Below, one piece after another: positions 53,579 through 63,187 of a stretch of DNA of 64,000 nt. Under the pieces are notes generated by a model. That model searched no databases. It had not been told where the DNA came from and worked only from the letters and a program-made list of their open reading frames with translations. Origin of the DNA: Alphaproteobacteria bacterium (lineage in GTDB: Bacteria > Pseudomonadota > Alphaproteobacteria > Rhodobacterales > Rhodobacteraceae); the NCBI GenBank assembly GCA_030425145.1, contig JAUHVK010000025.1, forward strand, positions 1 through 64,000, read 5' to 3'. A program made the translations under genes and the position numbers. Within the stretch, counting starts at the first letter, position 1. Each line of letters begins with the position of its first letter.

Positions 53579-55858
53579 ATGTCGGACAATACCAACGAAA
53601 CGCTACGCCAGGCGGCCCTGTTTTATCACGAACACCCCAAGCCCGGTAAGCTTGAAATCCGTGCAACCAAGCCGCTGGCGAACGGCCGCGACCTAGCCCG
53701 CGCCTACAGCCCCGGCGTTGCCGAAGCCTGCCTTGAGATCAAGGCCGACGAAACAAACGCCGCGCGCTACACGGCCAAGGGCAACCTCGTGGCAGTGGTG
53801 TCAAACGGGACGGCAGTCCTCGGGCTGGGTAATATCGGCGCGCTGGCCTCCAAGCCGGTGATGGAAGGCAAGGCGGTCCTCTTCAAGAAATTCGCCAATA
53901 TCGACTGTTTTGACATCGAGGTGAACGAAACCGACCCGGAAAAGCTGGCCGACATCGTCTGCGCGCTGGAACCGACATTCGGCGCGGTGAACCTTGAGGA
54001 TATCAAAGCGCCGGACTGCTTTATCGTCGAAAAGCTGTGCCGTGAGCGAATGAACATTCCGGTGTTCCACGATGACCAGCACGGGACCGCGATCGTCGTG
54101 GGCGCTGCGGCAACCAACGCGCTGCACGTGGCGGGCAAGGCGTTCGAGGATATCAAGATCGTGTCGACCGGTGGTGGTGCGGCTGGCATCGCCTGTCTGA
54201 ACATGCTGCTCAAACTGGGGGTTAAGCGCGAAAACGTCTGGCTCTGCGACATTCACGGTTTGGTCTATGAAGGCCGGGCCGAGGACATGAACCCGCAAAA
54301 GGCGGCGTTTGCCCAGAAAACCGACCTGCGGACGCTGGATGACGTGGTTGACGGGGCAGACCTTTTCCTTGGCCTCAGCGGGCCGAAGGTGCTGAAGCCC
54401 GAGATGGTGGCGCGGATGGCGGACAGGCCGATCATTTTCGCGCTTGCCAACCCGACACCCGAGATTCTGCCTGAAGAGGTGCGCGCGGTGGCACCGAATG
54501 CCATCATGGCGACCGGACGCAGCGATTTTCCCAACCAGGTCAACAACGTGCTGTGCTTCCCTTTCATCTTCCGGGGTGCTCTGGATGTCGGCGCGACCGA
54601 GATTAACGACGAGATGCAGATCGCCTGTGTTGAGGGGATTGCCAAACTCGCCCGCGCGACAACAAGCGCCGAAGCCGCCGCAGCCTATCGCGGTGAACAA
54701 CTGACCTTTGGGGCGGACTACCTGATCCCGAAACCCTTTGACCCGCGACTGTCGGGTGTCGTGTCCACCGCCGTGGCCAAGGCTGCGATGGAATCGGGTG
54801 TGGCACTGCGCCCTCTGGACGATCTGGCGGCGTACAAGGCGCGGCTCGATGCGAGTGTCTACAAGTCCGCCCTGCTCATGCGTCCGGTCTTTGACGCCGC
54901 CGCCACGGCAGCGCGGCGCATCGTGTTTGCCGAGGGCGAAGACGAGCGTGTGTTGCGCGCGGCGCAGGCCATTCTGGAAGAAACCACAGAAACGCCAATC
55001 CTGATTGGCCGTCCCGAAGTGATTGCGTCGCGCTGTGAAAGGTTGGGTCTGGAAATCCGGCCCGAGCGCGACTTCACGCTGGTGAACCCGGAAAACGACC
55101 CGCGTTACCGGGATTACTGGGAAACCTATCACAAGATCATGTCGCGCCGTGGTGTGACGCCAGATCTGGCCCGCGCCATCATGCGCACCAACACCACCGC
55201 CATTGGCGCGGTCATGGTGCACCGTGGCGAGGCCGACAGTCTGATCTGCGGCACGTTTGGGGAATTCCGCTGGCACCTGAACTACGTGACGCAGGTTCTG
55301 GGAACCGAGCAACACACGCCTCACGGCGCTCTGAGCATGATGATCCTCGAAGATGGGCCATTGTTCATCGCTGACACCCATGTGCGGTCGTTGCCGACGC
55401 CGGAGGAACTGGCTCAAACGGCGATCGGCGCGGCACGGCATGTGCGGCGCTTCGGCCTGACGCCGAACATCGCATTCTGTTCACAGTCGCAGTTCGGCAA
55501 CCAGTCGGAAGGTTCGGGCAAGCGGCTGCGCGAGGCGATTGCGCTGCTCGATGCCGCGCCGCGTGACTTCTGCTACGAGGGCGAGATGAATGTGGACGCC
55601 GCGCTTGATCCGGAGCTGCGCGAGCGGCTTCTGCCGGGCAACCGCATGAAAGGTGTCGCAAACGTGCTGATCTTCGGCCATGCCGATGCGGCCTCGGCTG
55701 TGCGCAACATCCTCAAGATGCGCGCCGGTGGGCTTGAAGTGGGTCCGATCCTGATGGGCATGGGCAACCGGGCACATGTGGTGACACAGGGCATCACCGC
55801 GCGGGGCCTGCTGAACATGGCTGCCATCGCGGGTACGCCGGTGGCGCAGTACGGGTAA
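53579..55858 (+). CDS. maeB: NADP-dependent malic enzyme with phosphotransacetylase-like domain
   Basis: The enzyme decarboxylates malate to pyruvate with NADP. The 759-aa chain joins a malic domain (1-430) to a C-terminal phosphate acetyltransferase-like domain (about 440-755). Malic blocks are RDLARAYSPGVAEACLEI, GLGNIGALASKPVMEGKAVLF with its Lys, VFHDDQHGTAIV and VSTGGGAAGIACLNMLL for NADP. The PTA part starts AARRIVFAEGEDERVLRAAQ and contains FCSQSQFGNQ. In studied MaeB proteins the PTA domain lacks catalysis and serves allosteric control by acetyl-CoA. The ATG at 53579 is chosen; ATG 53570 and TTG 53561 are alternatives. Confidence 0.95.
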   Translation: MSDNTNETLRQAALFYHEHPKPGKLEIRATKPLANGRDLARAYSPGVAEACLEIKADETNAARYTAKGNLVAVVSNGTAVLGLGNIGALASKPVMEGKAVLFKKFANIDCFDIEVNETDPEKLADIVCALEPTFGAVNLEDIKAPDCFIVEKLCRERMNIPVFHDDQHGTAIVVGAAATNALHVAGKAFEDIKIVSTGGGAAGIACLNMLLKLGVKRENVWLCDIHGLVYEGRAEDMNPQKAAFAQKTDLRTLDDVVDGADLFLGLSGPKVLKPEMVARMADRPIIFALANPTPEILPEEVRAVAPNAIMATGRSDFPNQVNNVLCFPFIFRGALDVGATEINDEMQIACVEGIAKLARATTSAEAAAAYRGEQLTFGADYLIPKPFDPRLSGVVSTAVAKAAMESGVALRPLDDLAAYKARLDASVYKSALLMRPVFDAAATAARRIVFAEGEDERVLRAAQAILEETTETPILIGRPEVIASRCERLGLEIRPERDFTLVNPENDPRYRDYWETYHKIMSRRGVTPDLARAIMRTNTTAIGAVMVHRGEADSLICGTFGEFRWHLNYVTQVLGTEQHTPHGALSMMILEDGPLFIADTHVRSLPTPEELAQTAIGAARHVRRFGLTPNIAFCSQSQFGNQSEGSGKRLREAIALLDAAPRDFCYEGEMNVDAALDPELRERLLPGNRMKGVANVLIFGHADAASAVRNILKMRAGGLEVGPILMGMGNRAHVVTQGITARGLLNMAAIAGTPVAQYG

Positions 55859-55900
55859 GCGATGGGTCAACCCATCGCGGTTTTGGGATGACCCAGAACC

Positions 55901-57412
55901 CTAGCTCAACCCGTCGAGAAACGCCTCGGCTTCGGAGAGGATCGTTTGCTTGCGATCCTCCTCCATCCGCTTCCAGTTTGCGTAGATCTGGCTCATGCGG
56001 TTGTTGCCGCTGAACCGGTCCGCATGCCGATCCAGAAAGTGCCAATAGAGCAGGTTGAACGGGCACGCGTCTTCGCCCGTCTTGTCGTTCACCTTGTAGC
56101 GGCAGGATTTGCAGTAATCCGACATGCGATTGATGTAAGCCCCTGACGAAACGTAGGGTTTCGACGCGATGATGCCGCCATCGGCGAACTGGCTCATGCC
56201 TATGGTGTTCGGGGCCTCCACCCATTCGAACGCGTCGATATAGACGCGCAGATACCATTCGTGCACCTCGTGCGGGTTGATCCCGGCGAGCAGCGCAAAG
56301 TTACCCGTCACCATCAGGCGTTGGATATGGTGGGCATAGGCCTCTTCCGCGGTCTGGGTGATCGCTTTTGACAGGCAGTTCATCTCGGTCTCGCCCGTCC
56401 AGAAGAACTCCGGGAGTTTGCGCTGGTGATTGAGCGCGTTGCGGCGGGGATAGTCCGGGCCTTCGCGGAAATAGATGCCTCGCACGTATTCGCGCCAGCC
56501 GATGATCTGGCGGATGAACCCTTCGACCGCATTGAGCGGCGCGTGACCGTCTTTGTACGCCTCCTCCGCCGCCTTGCAGACCTCCATCGGGTCGAGCAGC
56601 CCGACATTCAGGTAAGGCGAGATCAGCGCGTGATAGAGGAAGCGGTTGTCGTTCATCATCGCATCCTGAAAATCGCCAAAGCGCGGCAGGGCGTAGGTGA
56701 TGAAATGCGCAAGCGCGCGGCGGGCCTGTCCCTGATCGGTGGCAAACCAGAACGGGCGCAGCGTGCCGAAGGAGTTTCCAAACCTCGCCTCGACCAGATC
56801 GAGCACCTCTTCCACGGTGTCGTCGGGGGTGAACTGCATCGGCCCGCTGAAGGCGATGTCGTCCGGAGCGGGTTTGCGGTTCTCGGAATCGTAATTCCAC
56901 TTGCCGCCCTCGGGGTCGTCGCCATCCATCAAGAGGCCGGTTTTGCGGCGCATGTCACGGTAGAAATACTCCATCCGCAGCGCCTTGCGGCCCTTGGCCC
57001 AAGCGTCGAATTCTTCTTGCGTGCTGACGAACCGCGTGTCGGGTCTCATCGTCAGCTTAAGCGGCATGTCCTCGAGCGCTTCGATCAGACGCCATTCGCC
57101 GGGCTGGGCGGCGATCACTTCGGACGCGCCGGTGTCCTCGGCGCGGCGCAGGAGTTCGGCGGGGATACTGCCTGCGTTCTCCGTGTCGTCGAGCTGCGTG
57201 TAACGCACGTCCCAGCCATCTTCGCGCAGGCGGGCGGCAAATTTGCGCATGGCGGCAAAGATGAAGGCGATCTTCTTGGGGTGGTGCTGGACATAAGTCG
57301 CCTCTTCGGCAACCTCGGCCATGACCACGACGTCCGTCAATTTGTCAGCCGCTTTCAAAGCCGACAGCGTGTCGGTCAGCTGATCCCCCAGCACAAGCAC
57401 CAGTCGGGTCAC
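55901..57412 (-). CDS. Cryptochrome/photolyase, FeS-BCP (PhrB) type
   Basis: This 503-aa FAD protein of the prokaryotic (6-4) photolyase/CryPro group repairs UV photoproducts or acts in light sensing. The N-terminal Rossmann domain begins RLVLVLGDQLTDTLSALK. The C-terminal FAD domain has RQIIGWREYVRG and MSQFADGGIIASKPYVSSG. The [4Fe-4S] cysteines are YCKSCRYKVNDKTGEDACPFN (three) and an earlier Cys in EMNCLSKAI, matching the four ligands of Agrobacterium PhrB. A lumazine-type second chromophore is likely. The GTG at 57412 overlaps the SDR stop (GTGA), so both genes share a message. Confidence 0.92.
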   Translation of the reverse strand: MTRLVLVLGDQLTDTLSALKAADKLTDVVVMAEVAEEATYVQHHPKKIAFIFAAMRKFAARLREDGWDVRYTQLDDTENAGSIPAELLRRAEDTGASEVIAAQPGEWRLIEALEDMPLKLTMRPDTRFVSTQEEFDAWAKGRKALRMEYFYRDMRRKTGLLMDGDDPEGGKWNYDSENRKPAPDDIAFSGPMQFTPDDTVEEVLDLVEARFGNSFGTLRPFWFATDQGQARRALAHFITYALPRFGDFQDAMMNDNRFLYHALISPYLNVGLLDPMEVCKAAEEAYKDGHAPLNAVEGFIRQIIGWREYVRGIYFREGPDYPRRNALNHQRKLPEFFWTGETEMNCLSKAITQTAEEAYAHHIQRLMVTGNFALLAGINPHEVHEWYLRVYIDAFEWVEAPNTIGMSQFADGGIIASKPYVSSGAYINRMSDYCKSCRYKVNDKTGEDACPFNLLYWHFLDRHADRFSGNNRMSQIYANWKRMEEDRKQTILSEAEAFLDGLS

Positions 57413-58074
57413 CAAGGCACCTCTTTTCCTTGCCAGTCGAAGAACTTGCCTGTGTCGTCAGGTGTCAAACCCTCGAGAACACCAAGCAGGTTTTCGGCCG
57501 CGTCCGAGGCAGGAACGGACGGGTTGTGGCCGACATATTTCTCGGTGAACCGGGTTTCGACTGTGCCGGGATGAAGCGCGACGCAAATCAGGTCTTTGTG
57601 GGTGCGCGCCAGTTCAATGGCGCTTCCGTGGATCATCTGGTTCAGCGCAGCCTTTGAGGTGCGGTAGCTGTACCAGCCGCCCAAGCGATTGTCCCCGATG
57701 GACCCCACACGCGCGGAGAGCGCAGCAAAGACCGCCCTCCCCTTGCGCGGCAAGAGCCGCATCGCATGTTTGAGAACAAGCGAAGGGCCGACCGTGTTCA
57801 GCTTGAACTGGTCGATCATGGCCTCGGCAGTCACGTGCTTCAGCGTCTTTTCCGGCTCCGCGTCGTTGATTTCCAAAGCCCCTGTGGCAACGAAGACAAG
57901 GTCGAACGGGCCGTCGAGCGCGTCCAGCGACGCTTTGATTCTGGCCTCGTCGGTCACGTCCAGCCCATCGTGTCTGCGAGACAGCCCGGTCACGGCAACG
58001 CCGCGCGCGGTCAGGGCGTCTGTCAGCGCCGATCCGATGCCGCCGCTTGATCCGATGATGAGTGCTGATTCCAT
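57409..58074 (-). CDS. Short-chain dehydrogenase/reductase (C-factor-like)
   Basis: This 221-aa Rossmann NAD(P)-dependent oxidoreductase has the cofactor loop IIGSSGGIGSAL (6-17), the catalytic YSYRTSKAALN (Tyr and Lys in the YxxxK order) and an upstream Ser in FAALSARVGSIGDN. The closing VALHPGTVETRFT is the usual PG loop. It resembles CsgA/C-factor type SDRs. It is cotranscribed with the photolyase through a 4-bp overlap, an arrangement seen in several alphaproteobacteria. Substrate unknown. Confidence 0.88.
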   Translation of the reverse strand: MESALIIGSSGGIGSALTDALTARGVAVTGLSRRHDGLDVTDEARIKASLDALDGPFDLVFVATGALEINDAEPEKTLKHVTAEAMIDQFKLNTVGPSLVLKHAMRLLPRKGRAVFAALSARVGSIGDNRLGGWYSYRTSKAALNQMIHGSAIELARTHKDLICVALHPGTVETRFTEKYVGHNPSVPASDAAENLLGVLEGLTPDDTGKFFDWQGKEVPW

Positions 58075-58114
58075 GATCCGCCAGCTAGGGCGGCGGATCC
58101 GCCGGTCAACGGGG

Positions 58115-58489
58115 TCAGATCAATCCGCGCCAGCGCAGGACAATGATGAAAAGGGTGACGGCAGCCAGAAAGTTGAACGCCATGCTGCCAAGCATCGACA
58201 GCACGATGCCTTTGCGTCGATCTGCAACATCAATGGCCTTTAGGTGCGCCGACGCGCGATCATAGGCGCTTTTCGTGGCATTCGGATCAAGGCGGATCGC
58301 AAGTTTCGGATTTTCGGCCATCTTTTCGGCTTCGGCAACGATGGCAATGTCGTTGCGCACACCAGCAGGAAGCCGTCGCCCAGCCTTGGCCACGCGGCGT
58401 GACAGAGACCCGCGCTTGAGGCCAAGTCGTTTGGCCATGAGCGCCCGTAATGCCGCTGCATTGGTCTTGATGGTCTCTGCATGTTCCAT
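58115..58489 (-). CDS. Hypothetical tail-anchored protein, about 124 aa
   Basis: This small protein has a basic helical N-terminal half (ALRALMAKRLGLKRGSLSRRVAKAGRRLP) and a middle helical part (VAEAEKMAENPKLAIRLDPN). A single C-terminal transmembrane segment (GSMAFNFLAAVTLFIIVLRW) ends just before the stop. The ATG at 58489 is preferred; an in-frame start at 58552 would reach across the divergent hydrolase start. It faces the cytoplasm with a tail anchor. The divergent alpha/beta hydrolase starts 63 bp away. Function unknown. Confidence 0.6.
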   Translation of the reverse strand: MEHAETIKTNAAALRALMAKRLGLKRGSLSRRVAKAGRRLPAGVRNDIAIVAEAEKMAENPKLAIRLDPNATKSAYDRASAHLKAIDVADRRKGIVLSMLGSMAFNFLAAVTLFIIVLRWRGLI

Positions 58490-58552
58490 CTCATCTACAT
58501 AAGCCTGTGCACCCTCTTGCTCAATACGGATGCGGCACAGTATGCAACGCAT

Positions 58553-59314
58553 ATGCTGAACACTTTGCTTACTGCCTCAACCGGCTCGGCGCGTCCGGTT
58601 CTCATCGTTCATGGCCTTTATGGGTCGGGTCGCAATTGGGGTGTGATTGCCAAACGCCTGTCGGATCGCGGCCCGGTGGTCGCCGTGGACCAGCGCAATC
58701 ACGGCGACAGTTTCTGGTCGGACAGTCATTCCTATTTCGATATGGCTGACGATCTGGCCAAGGTTATCGAGGCTCAGGGCGGACCGGTCGATGTGGTAGG
58801 TCATTCCATGGGCGGTAAAGCCTCCATGGTTTTGGCGCTGACACGGCCCGAATTGGTGGAGCGGCTGATCGTGGCGGATATCGCGCCGGTCGCCTACACC
58901 CATTCGCAGATTCAGTTCATCGAAGCGATGCGGGCCGTCGATCTGTCACAGGTGGAGAAACGCTCGGACGCATCCGAGCAGCTCAAGCAGCTTGTGGACG
59001 ATGCGACGCTTCAGGCGTTCTTTACGCAATCGCTCGATGTGAAAGGCAAGAAGTGGAAGCTGAACCTTGATGCGCTGGCGGCGGAAATGCCGAAAATACT
59101 GAGCTTTCCCGAGATCGACGCCAGCTTCGACAAGCCGACTTTGTTCCTGTCCGGAGCGTTGTCCGAATACGTTACACCCGAAGCGCGACCGGCGATCAAA
59201 CGACTGTTTCCGACGGCGCGTTTTGCCAAGATCCCCGGAGCGGGGCATTGGCTGCACGCCGAAAAACCGCGTGAGTTCGAAGCGTCAGTAAGGGCGTTTC
59301 TCGACCGAGTTTAG
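58553..59314 (+). CDS. Alpha/beta-fold hydrolase (YbfF-like esterase)
   Basis: This 253-aa soluble alpha/beta hydrolase has the oxyanion loop IVHGLYGSGRNW near residue 18, the nucleophile elbow VGHSMGGKASM with Ser at about 86, an Asp late in LSEYVTPEA and the catalytic His in GAGHWLHAEKP. Order and spacing match YbfF-like acyl-CoA or short-ester hydrolases. The ATG at 58553 gives the normal family start; an upstream ATG at 58481 adds an unneeded hydrophobic stretch. The substrate is not set. Confidence 0.88.
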   Translation: MLNTLLTASTGSARPVLIVHGLYGSGRNWGVIAKRLSDRGPVVAVDQRNHGDSFWSDSHSYFDMADDLAKVIEAQGGPVDVVGHSMGGKASMVLALTRPELVERLIVADIAPVAYTHSQIQFIEAMRAVDLSQVEKRSDASEQLKQLVDDATLQAFFTQSLDVKGKKWKLNLDALAAEMPKILSFPEIDASFDKPTLFLSGALSEYVTPEARPAIKRLFPTARFAKIPGAGHWLHAEKPREFEASVRAFLDRV

Positions 59315-59658
59315 TAACCGCGACAGGATTGTTCGGACCGCGCGGCGAATGCCTTGTAGCGTTCCCAGAACGTATCGTCCGAGCGTGACTGGGACATCCA
59401 AGTGTCATGCGCCGCCTGCGGATCGGAAAAGAACCGCGATGCCTTGCGCTGATCGGAGCCGGAGAGCGATTGGTTGGCCACGGTCTGAATGCAGCCACAG
59501 AGCCGCGCGTTGCGCGCCTTGCGATCGGATGACAAACACGCCCGGCTGATTGGCCCGGTCGAAAACCGCGTCACGACCCCGCTATCCCCGCGATCATACC
59601 GATTGCCGCCGCATCCCGCGACCAAAGCCGTCACCATTAGTGCTGCCAGGAGTCTCAT
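59311..59658 (-). CDS. Lipoprotein, 115 aa
   Basis: The ATG at 59658 gives a short signal peptide with a lipobox, ALVAGCGG, so the Cys at about 16 is lipid-modified and the protein is anchored in the cell envelope. The mature part has a CLSSDRKARNARLCGCIQTVANQSL block with three cysteines, which may form one disulfide and leave one free, and a SDPQAAHDTWMSQSRSDDTFWERYKAFA region. This pattern is recurrent in Rhodobacteraceae lipoproteins. Function unknown. It converges with the hydrolase (4-bp overlap of stops). Confidence 0.75.
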   Translation of the reverse strand: MRLLAALMVTALVAGCGGNRYDRGDSGVVTRFSTGPISRACLSSDRKARNARLCGCIQTVANQSLSGSDQRKASRFFSDPQAAHDTWMSQSRSDDTFWERYKAFAARSEQSCRGY

Positions 59659-59834
59659 TTCGCCTGTTCTCATCTGTCTGAGGCCAGCGCCCGGGTCTTT
59701 TGCCCAGTGACACGGCCAACTGCCTGCTGGAAACATGCCTGAAACGCAACGTGTTTTCAAATCACCTTTTGTCAAGCGGCGTGCCGGGTTCGCGCCACCT
59801 TGACCAGACCCCAAAACCGCATCATATCCGGCGC

Positions 59835-61637
59835 ATGACAGAGCTATCGCACATCCGCAATTTCTCCATTGTTGCCCATATCGACCACGGGAAATCCACC
59901 CTGGCCGACCGGCTGATCCAATCCACCAACACGGTGTCGGCACGGGAGATGAAGGAACAGCTTCTCGACTCGATGGATATCGAGCGGGAACGCGGCATCA
60001 CGATCAAAGCCAACACGGTTCGGATCGAGTACAAGGCCGAGGATGGCGAGGTCTATATCCTCAACCTGATCGACACGCCCGGACACGTGGACTTTGCCTA
60101 CGAAGTGTCGCGGTCGATGCGCGCGGTCGAAGGATCGCTGCTGGTGGTGGATGCCACGCAGGGCGTGGAAGCGCAGACACTGGCCAACGTCTATACCGCG
60201 ATTGACGCGGATCACGAGATCGTGCCGGTTCTGAACAAGATCGACCTGCCCGCATCCGAACCCGAGCGCGTGAAGGAACAGATCGAAGACGTGATCGGCA
60301 TTGACGCGTCGGATGCGTTGGAAATCTCTGCCAAGACCGGCGTGGGCATTCCCGCGGTGCTGGAAGCCATCGTCAAGCGCCTGCCGGCGCCGCTTGAGGG
60401 CGACCGGGACGCACCGCTCAAAGCGATGCTCGTGGACAGTAAATACGACCCCTATCTGGGCGTTGTGGTTATCGTGCGCGTGATCGACGGCATTCTGAAA
60501 AAAGGCCAGCGCATCAAGATGATGAAAACCGGCGGCACCTATGACATTGACCGGATCGGCGTCTACCGTCCGGCGATGCAGGCCGTCGATGAGCTGGGGC
60601 CGGGTGAGATCGGTTATATCACCGCACAGATCAAACAGGTCAGCGACACCCGTGTGGGTGACACGATCACCACGGAAAAGAAGGGCTGCGCGACACCCCT
60701 GCCCGGCTTCAAACCGTCGATCCCGGTAGTGTTCTGTGGACTTTTCCCCGTCGATGCCAACGATTTCGAAGACATGCGCGACGCGATGGAGAAGCTGGCG
60801 CTGAACGACGCCTCTTTCACCTTCGAGATGGAAACCTCTGCCGCTCTTGGCTTCGGTTTCCGCTGCGGGTTCCTTGGTCTGTTGCACCTCGAAGTGGTGC
60901 GCGACCGTCTGGAACGCGAGTATGACATTGACCTGATCACCACCGCGCCCTCGGTGATCTATCACGTCTACACCAAGGACGGTGCGATGCGGGAGCTGCA
61001 CAACCCCGCCGATATGCCCGACCCGTCGACCATCGACCATATCGAAGAGCCGCGCATCAAGGCGTCGATCCTTGTGCCGGATGAATATCTGGGCGATGTT
61101 CTCAAGCTCTGTCAGGACCGTCGCGGGCTTCAGCTTGACCTGACCTATGTCGGCAGCCGCGCGATGGTGGTCTATGACCTGCCACTGAACGAGGTGGTGT
61201 TCGATTTCTACGACCGTCTGAAGTCAGTGACCAAAGGCTATGCCAGTTTTGACTACCAGATGATCGGCTACCGCGAGGACAACCTCGTGAAGATGCAGAT
61301 CCTCGTGAACGATGAACCGGTGGATGCGCTGTCCACGATGGTTCACCGCGACCGCGCCGAAATGCGCGGCCGCGCCATGTGCGAAAAGCTCAAGGACCTG
61401 ATCCCGCGTCACATGTTCAAGATCCCGATCCAGGCGGCCATCGGCGGCAAGGTGATCGCCCGCGAAACCCTGTCTGCCCTGCGCAAGGATGTGACCGCCA
61501 AATGTTACGGCGGCGACGCGACCCGGAAGAAGAAGCTTCTGGAAAAGCAGAAGGCGGGCAAGAAGAAGATGCGCCAGTTCGGCAAGGTCGAGATTCCGCA
61601 GGAAGCGTTCATCTCGGCGTTGAAGATGGATTCCTGA
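59835..61637 (+). CDS. lepA: Elongation factor 4 (LepA)
   Basis: LepA is a translational GTPase that acts on stalled or misplaced ribosomes. The 600-aa protein has G1 AHIDHGKST, switch [11 protein letters not shown]4 NKIDLPA, the EF-G-like domains and the C-terminal domain specific to LepA ([36 protein letters not shown]). The ATG at 59835 matches the family N-terminus; the frame is open further upstream to a TTG at 59700. The whole gene is intact. Confidence 0.97.
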   Translation: MTELSHIRNFSIVAHIDHGKSTLADRLIQSTNTVSAREMKEQLLDSMDIERERGITIKANTVRIEYKAEDGEVYILNLIDTPGHVDFAYEVSRSMRAVEGSLLVVDATQGVEAQTLANVYTAIDADHEIVPVLNKIDLPASEPERVKEQIEDVIGIDASDALEISAKTGVGIPAVLEAIVKRLPAPLEGDRDAPLKAMLVDSKYDPYLGVVVIVRVIDGILKKGQRIKMMKTGGTYDIDRIGVYRPAMQAVDELGPGEIGYITAQIKQVSDTRVGDTITTEKKGCATPLPGFKPSIPVVFCGLFPVDANDFEDMRDAMEKLALNDASFTFEMETSAALGFGFRCGFLGLLHLEVVRDRLEREYDIDLITTAPSVIYHVYTKDGAMRELHNPADMPDPSTIDHIEEPRIKASILVPDEYLGDVLKLCQDRRGLQLDLTYVGSRAMVVYDLPLNEVVFDFYDRLKSVTKGYASFDYQMIGYREDNLVKMQILVNDEPVDALSTMVHRDRAEMRGRAMCEKLKDLIPRHMFKIPIQAAIGGKVIARETLSALRKDVTAKCYGGDATRKKKLLEKQKAGKKKMRQFGKVEIPQEAFISALKMDS

Positions 61638-61810
61638 CGTTTCCGTATGGTGCGTGATGTCACGCGCCATATGACCCTCGCCCGACGAAAAGCGCGAAGC
61701 TCTCTCGGGCAACCCTCCGCCGATCCCTCTTTCGTGATGAGCACCCCCCTGCGCTGGAAGGCGGTTCTGCGGTAATCTGCACCAAAACAATCCGAGCAGG
61801 ACCAACAAAG

Positions 61811-62476
61811 ATGCGCCCGATTCTTCTTGCTGCCCTTCTGGCGGCCCCAACCCTCGTGCAGGCCGATATCTGCGATTTCCGACCCAGCATCCTTGCTGGC
61901 AAGGCCGGTCAGGCGGCCAAGGCAACGGCGGGGGCTGTGGCCTCTGCTGCAACGGAAACCGTGCGGGCTGTCGGGGTCTATGCGCTCGAAAATCCGGTTT
62001 CGGGTGTGAGCATGATCAGCAGTGGAGTCAGCAGTGCCGCAGCGGCGGGCAGCAGCGTGGCTGCCGGGGCTGGTGGTGCGATGACAACGGCGACCGCGAT
62101 CGCCACGGCACCTGTCACCATCGCGGTGGCCGGGCTGACGGCGGTGGCGCTCGGCAGCTATGAGGGGGCGTGTTACCTGCGGCAGGAGCGGATCACCGAC
62201 TACGACGAGATCCTCTATATCGTGTCGAACCTGTCGGCCAATTCGGACCCGACAATGTTCCGGCTGATCCCGAAGGGTACGGAGTATGTCACGCTTAAGG
62301 GCCGCAATGCACTGGCGAGCGAGGACAAGGTGCGGATCGCGTCTGCTGGCGTCGGGCCGTTTTTGATCGACGTGAAGAAGCTTTACATCGTCGATGGTGT
62401 GCTGATGCACCGGGATGCAGGGCGGAATACGGTTATCGGCAATGTCGGGCTTCAAGTGGTCGATGTTGAGGACTAA
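61811..62476 (+). CDS. Secreted Ala/Gly-rich protein, 221 aa
   Basis: A signal peptide (cleavage after VQA) is followed by a long Ala/Gly/Ser/Thr-rich middle (about 30-115) of moderate hydrophobicity and a more normal alpha/beta C-terminal part (120-221; YDEILYIVSNLSANSDPTMF). Two cysteines are near the ends of the middle. The middle could embed in a membrane or form a fibrous segment. No family is recognised. An ACAAAG leader precedes the ATG without a clear GGAG. Confidence 0.62.
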   Translation: MRPILLAALLAAPTLVQADICDFRPSILAGKAGQAAKATAGAVASAATETVRAVGVYALENPVSGVSMISSGVSSAAAAGSSVAAGAGGAMTTATAIATAPVTIAVAGLTAVALGSYEGACYLRQERITDYDEILYIVSNLSANSDPTMFRLIPKGTEYVTLKGRNALASEDKVRIASAGVGPFLIDVKKLYIVDGVLMHRDAGRNTVIGNVGLQVVDVED

Positions 62477-63187
62477 AAAACTTTTCCCGACCCAACGCCC
62501 TGCCCCGTCGCGATAATCGGCAACGATCCCCCAGTTATCCCCAATGCGGTCCAGAGATCTATCCCCAAGAAATTTGGCCGAGAGCTAAAATTCCCGTTGC
62601 GCGACTCGGGGGTGCTGAGCCAGCGTTGAGTTAACGCAAGGGGTCGCAAGACCCGGCGCGGGACGCGAAGGTCTTCCGGGGCTGGAGCGGGGAAAGACGG
62701 GCGCGAGCCGGACGGACCCCGTGTTGAGAGTTTCGGGACGCAGGTCGAAACGGGGCGCTTCATTGAAGTAAAACCGGGAAGGCGGCGCAGAAAGCCATCG
62801 TGTGGCCGGGGAAGGTGCAAACCGGAACCGGAGGGGGGACGGGCCGCAAGGTTCGATCCCGCGATGCTCGAAGCTCTTTGGAGCGGAGGCATTTGGACGG
62901 AAGGGTCTTGGACCCGGATGTTCCGGAAGGCGTCAGGATGGTGGCTTTAGCCACATTGCAAAGACCGCGTCTGAGCACCTGACGTCTTCTCTTTTTTCTC
63001 AACAGGACTGAGAATGGAACAGGGCCAAAGCTGGTGTTTCAGCCTTGGCCCCGAGCGTCAGAATTGCATACCGCGTCTATGCACCTAATGCATTTGAGGT
63101 AGCCTGCGGGTCAGTCCGGATCAAGCGGTGGCGCAGGGTGCGCCCCACATCTTGCGAGATGTTGCAGCTCTACCACGATTTCTAGCC
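62477..63187. other. Gene-free tract with DnaA-box-like sites and a strong hairpin
   Basis: This 711-bp region has no credible coding frame; the longest ones are low-complexity and lack ribosome sites. TTATCCCCA (62536-62544) and CTATCCCCA (near 62561) each differ from the DnaA box TTATCCACA by one or two bases and carry the TCCCCA core. A purine-rich stretch runs about 62640-62950. A hairpin with arms GGGCCAAAGCTG (63022-63033) and CAGCCTTGGCCC (63040-63051) has one mismatch. A structured RNA is possible; no known RNA family could be matched. Confidence 0.4.

Noticed and set aside
53801-55441. A 546-codon frame opposite the malic enzyme gene
   Set aside because: It is a shadow of a clearly real gene on the other strand.
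62530-62575. Chromosomal replication origin
   Set aside because: There are only two imperfect DnaA-type sites, no AT-rich unwinding stretch, and no origin-linked genes (dnaA, parAB, hemE) nearby.
62473-62892. A 139-codon minus-strand frame in the gene-free tract
   Set aside because: It has low-complexity Pro/Arg/Ser composition, no ribosome site, and no signal or domain.
62477-63110. tmRNA, RNase P RNA or SRP RNA in the gene-free tract
   Set aside because: I looked for the tag-peptide region, the conserved P RNA core and the GGAAGGAAGCAGCC-type SRP loop, and found none.
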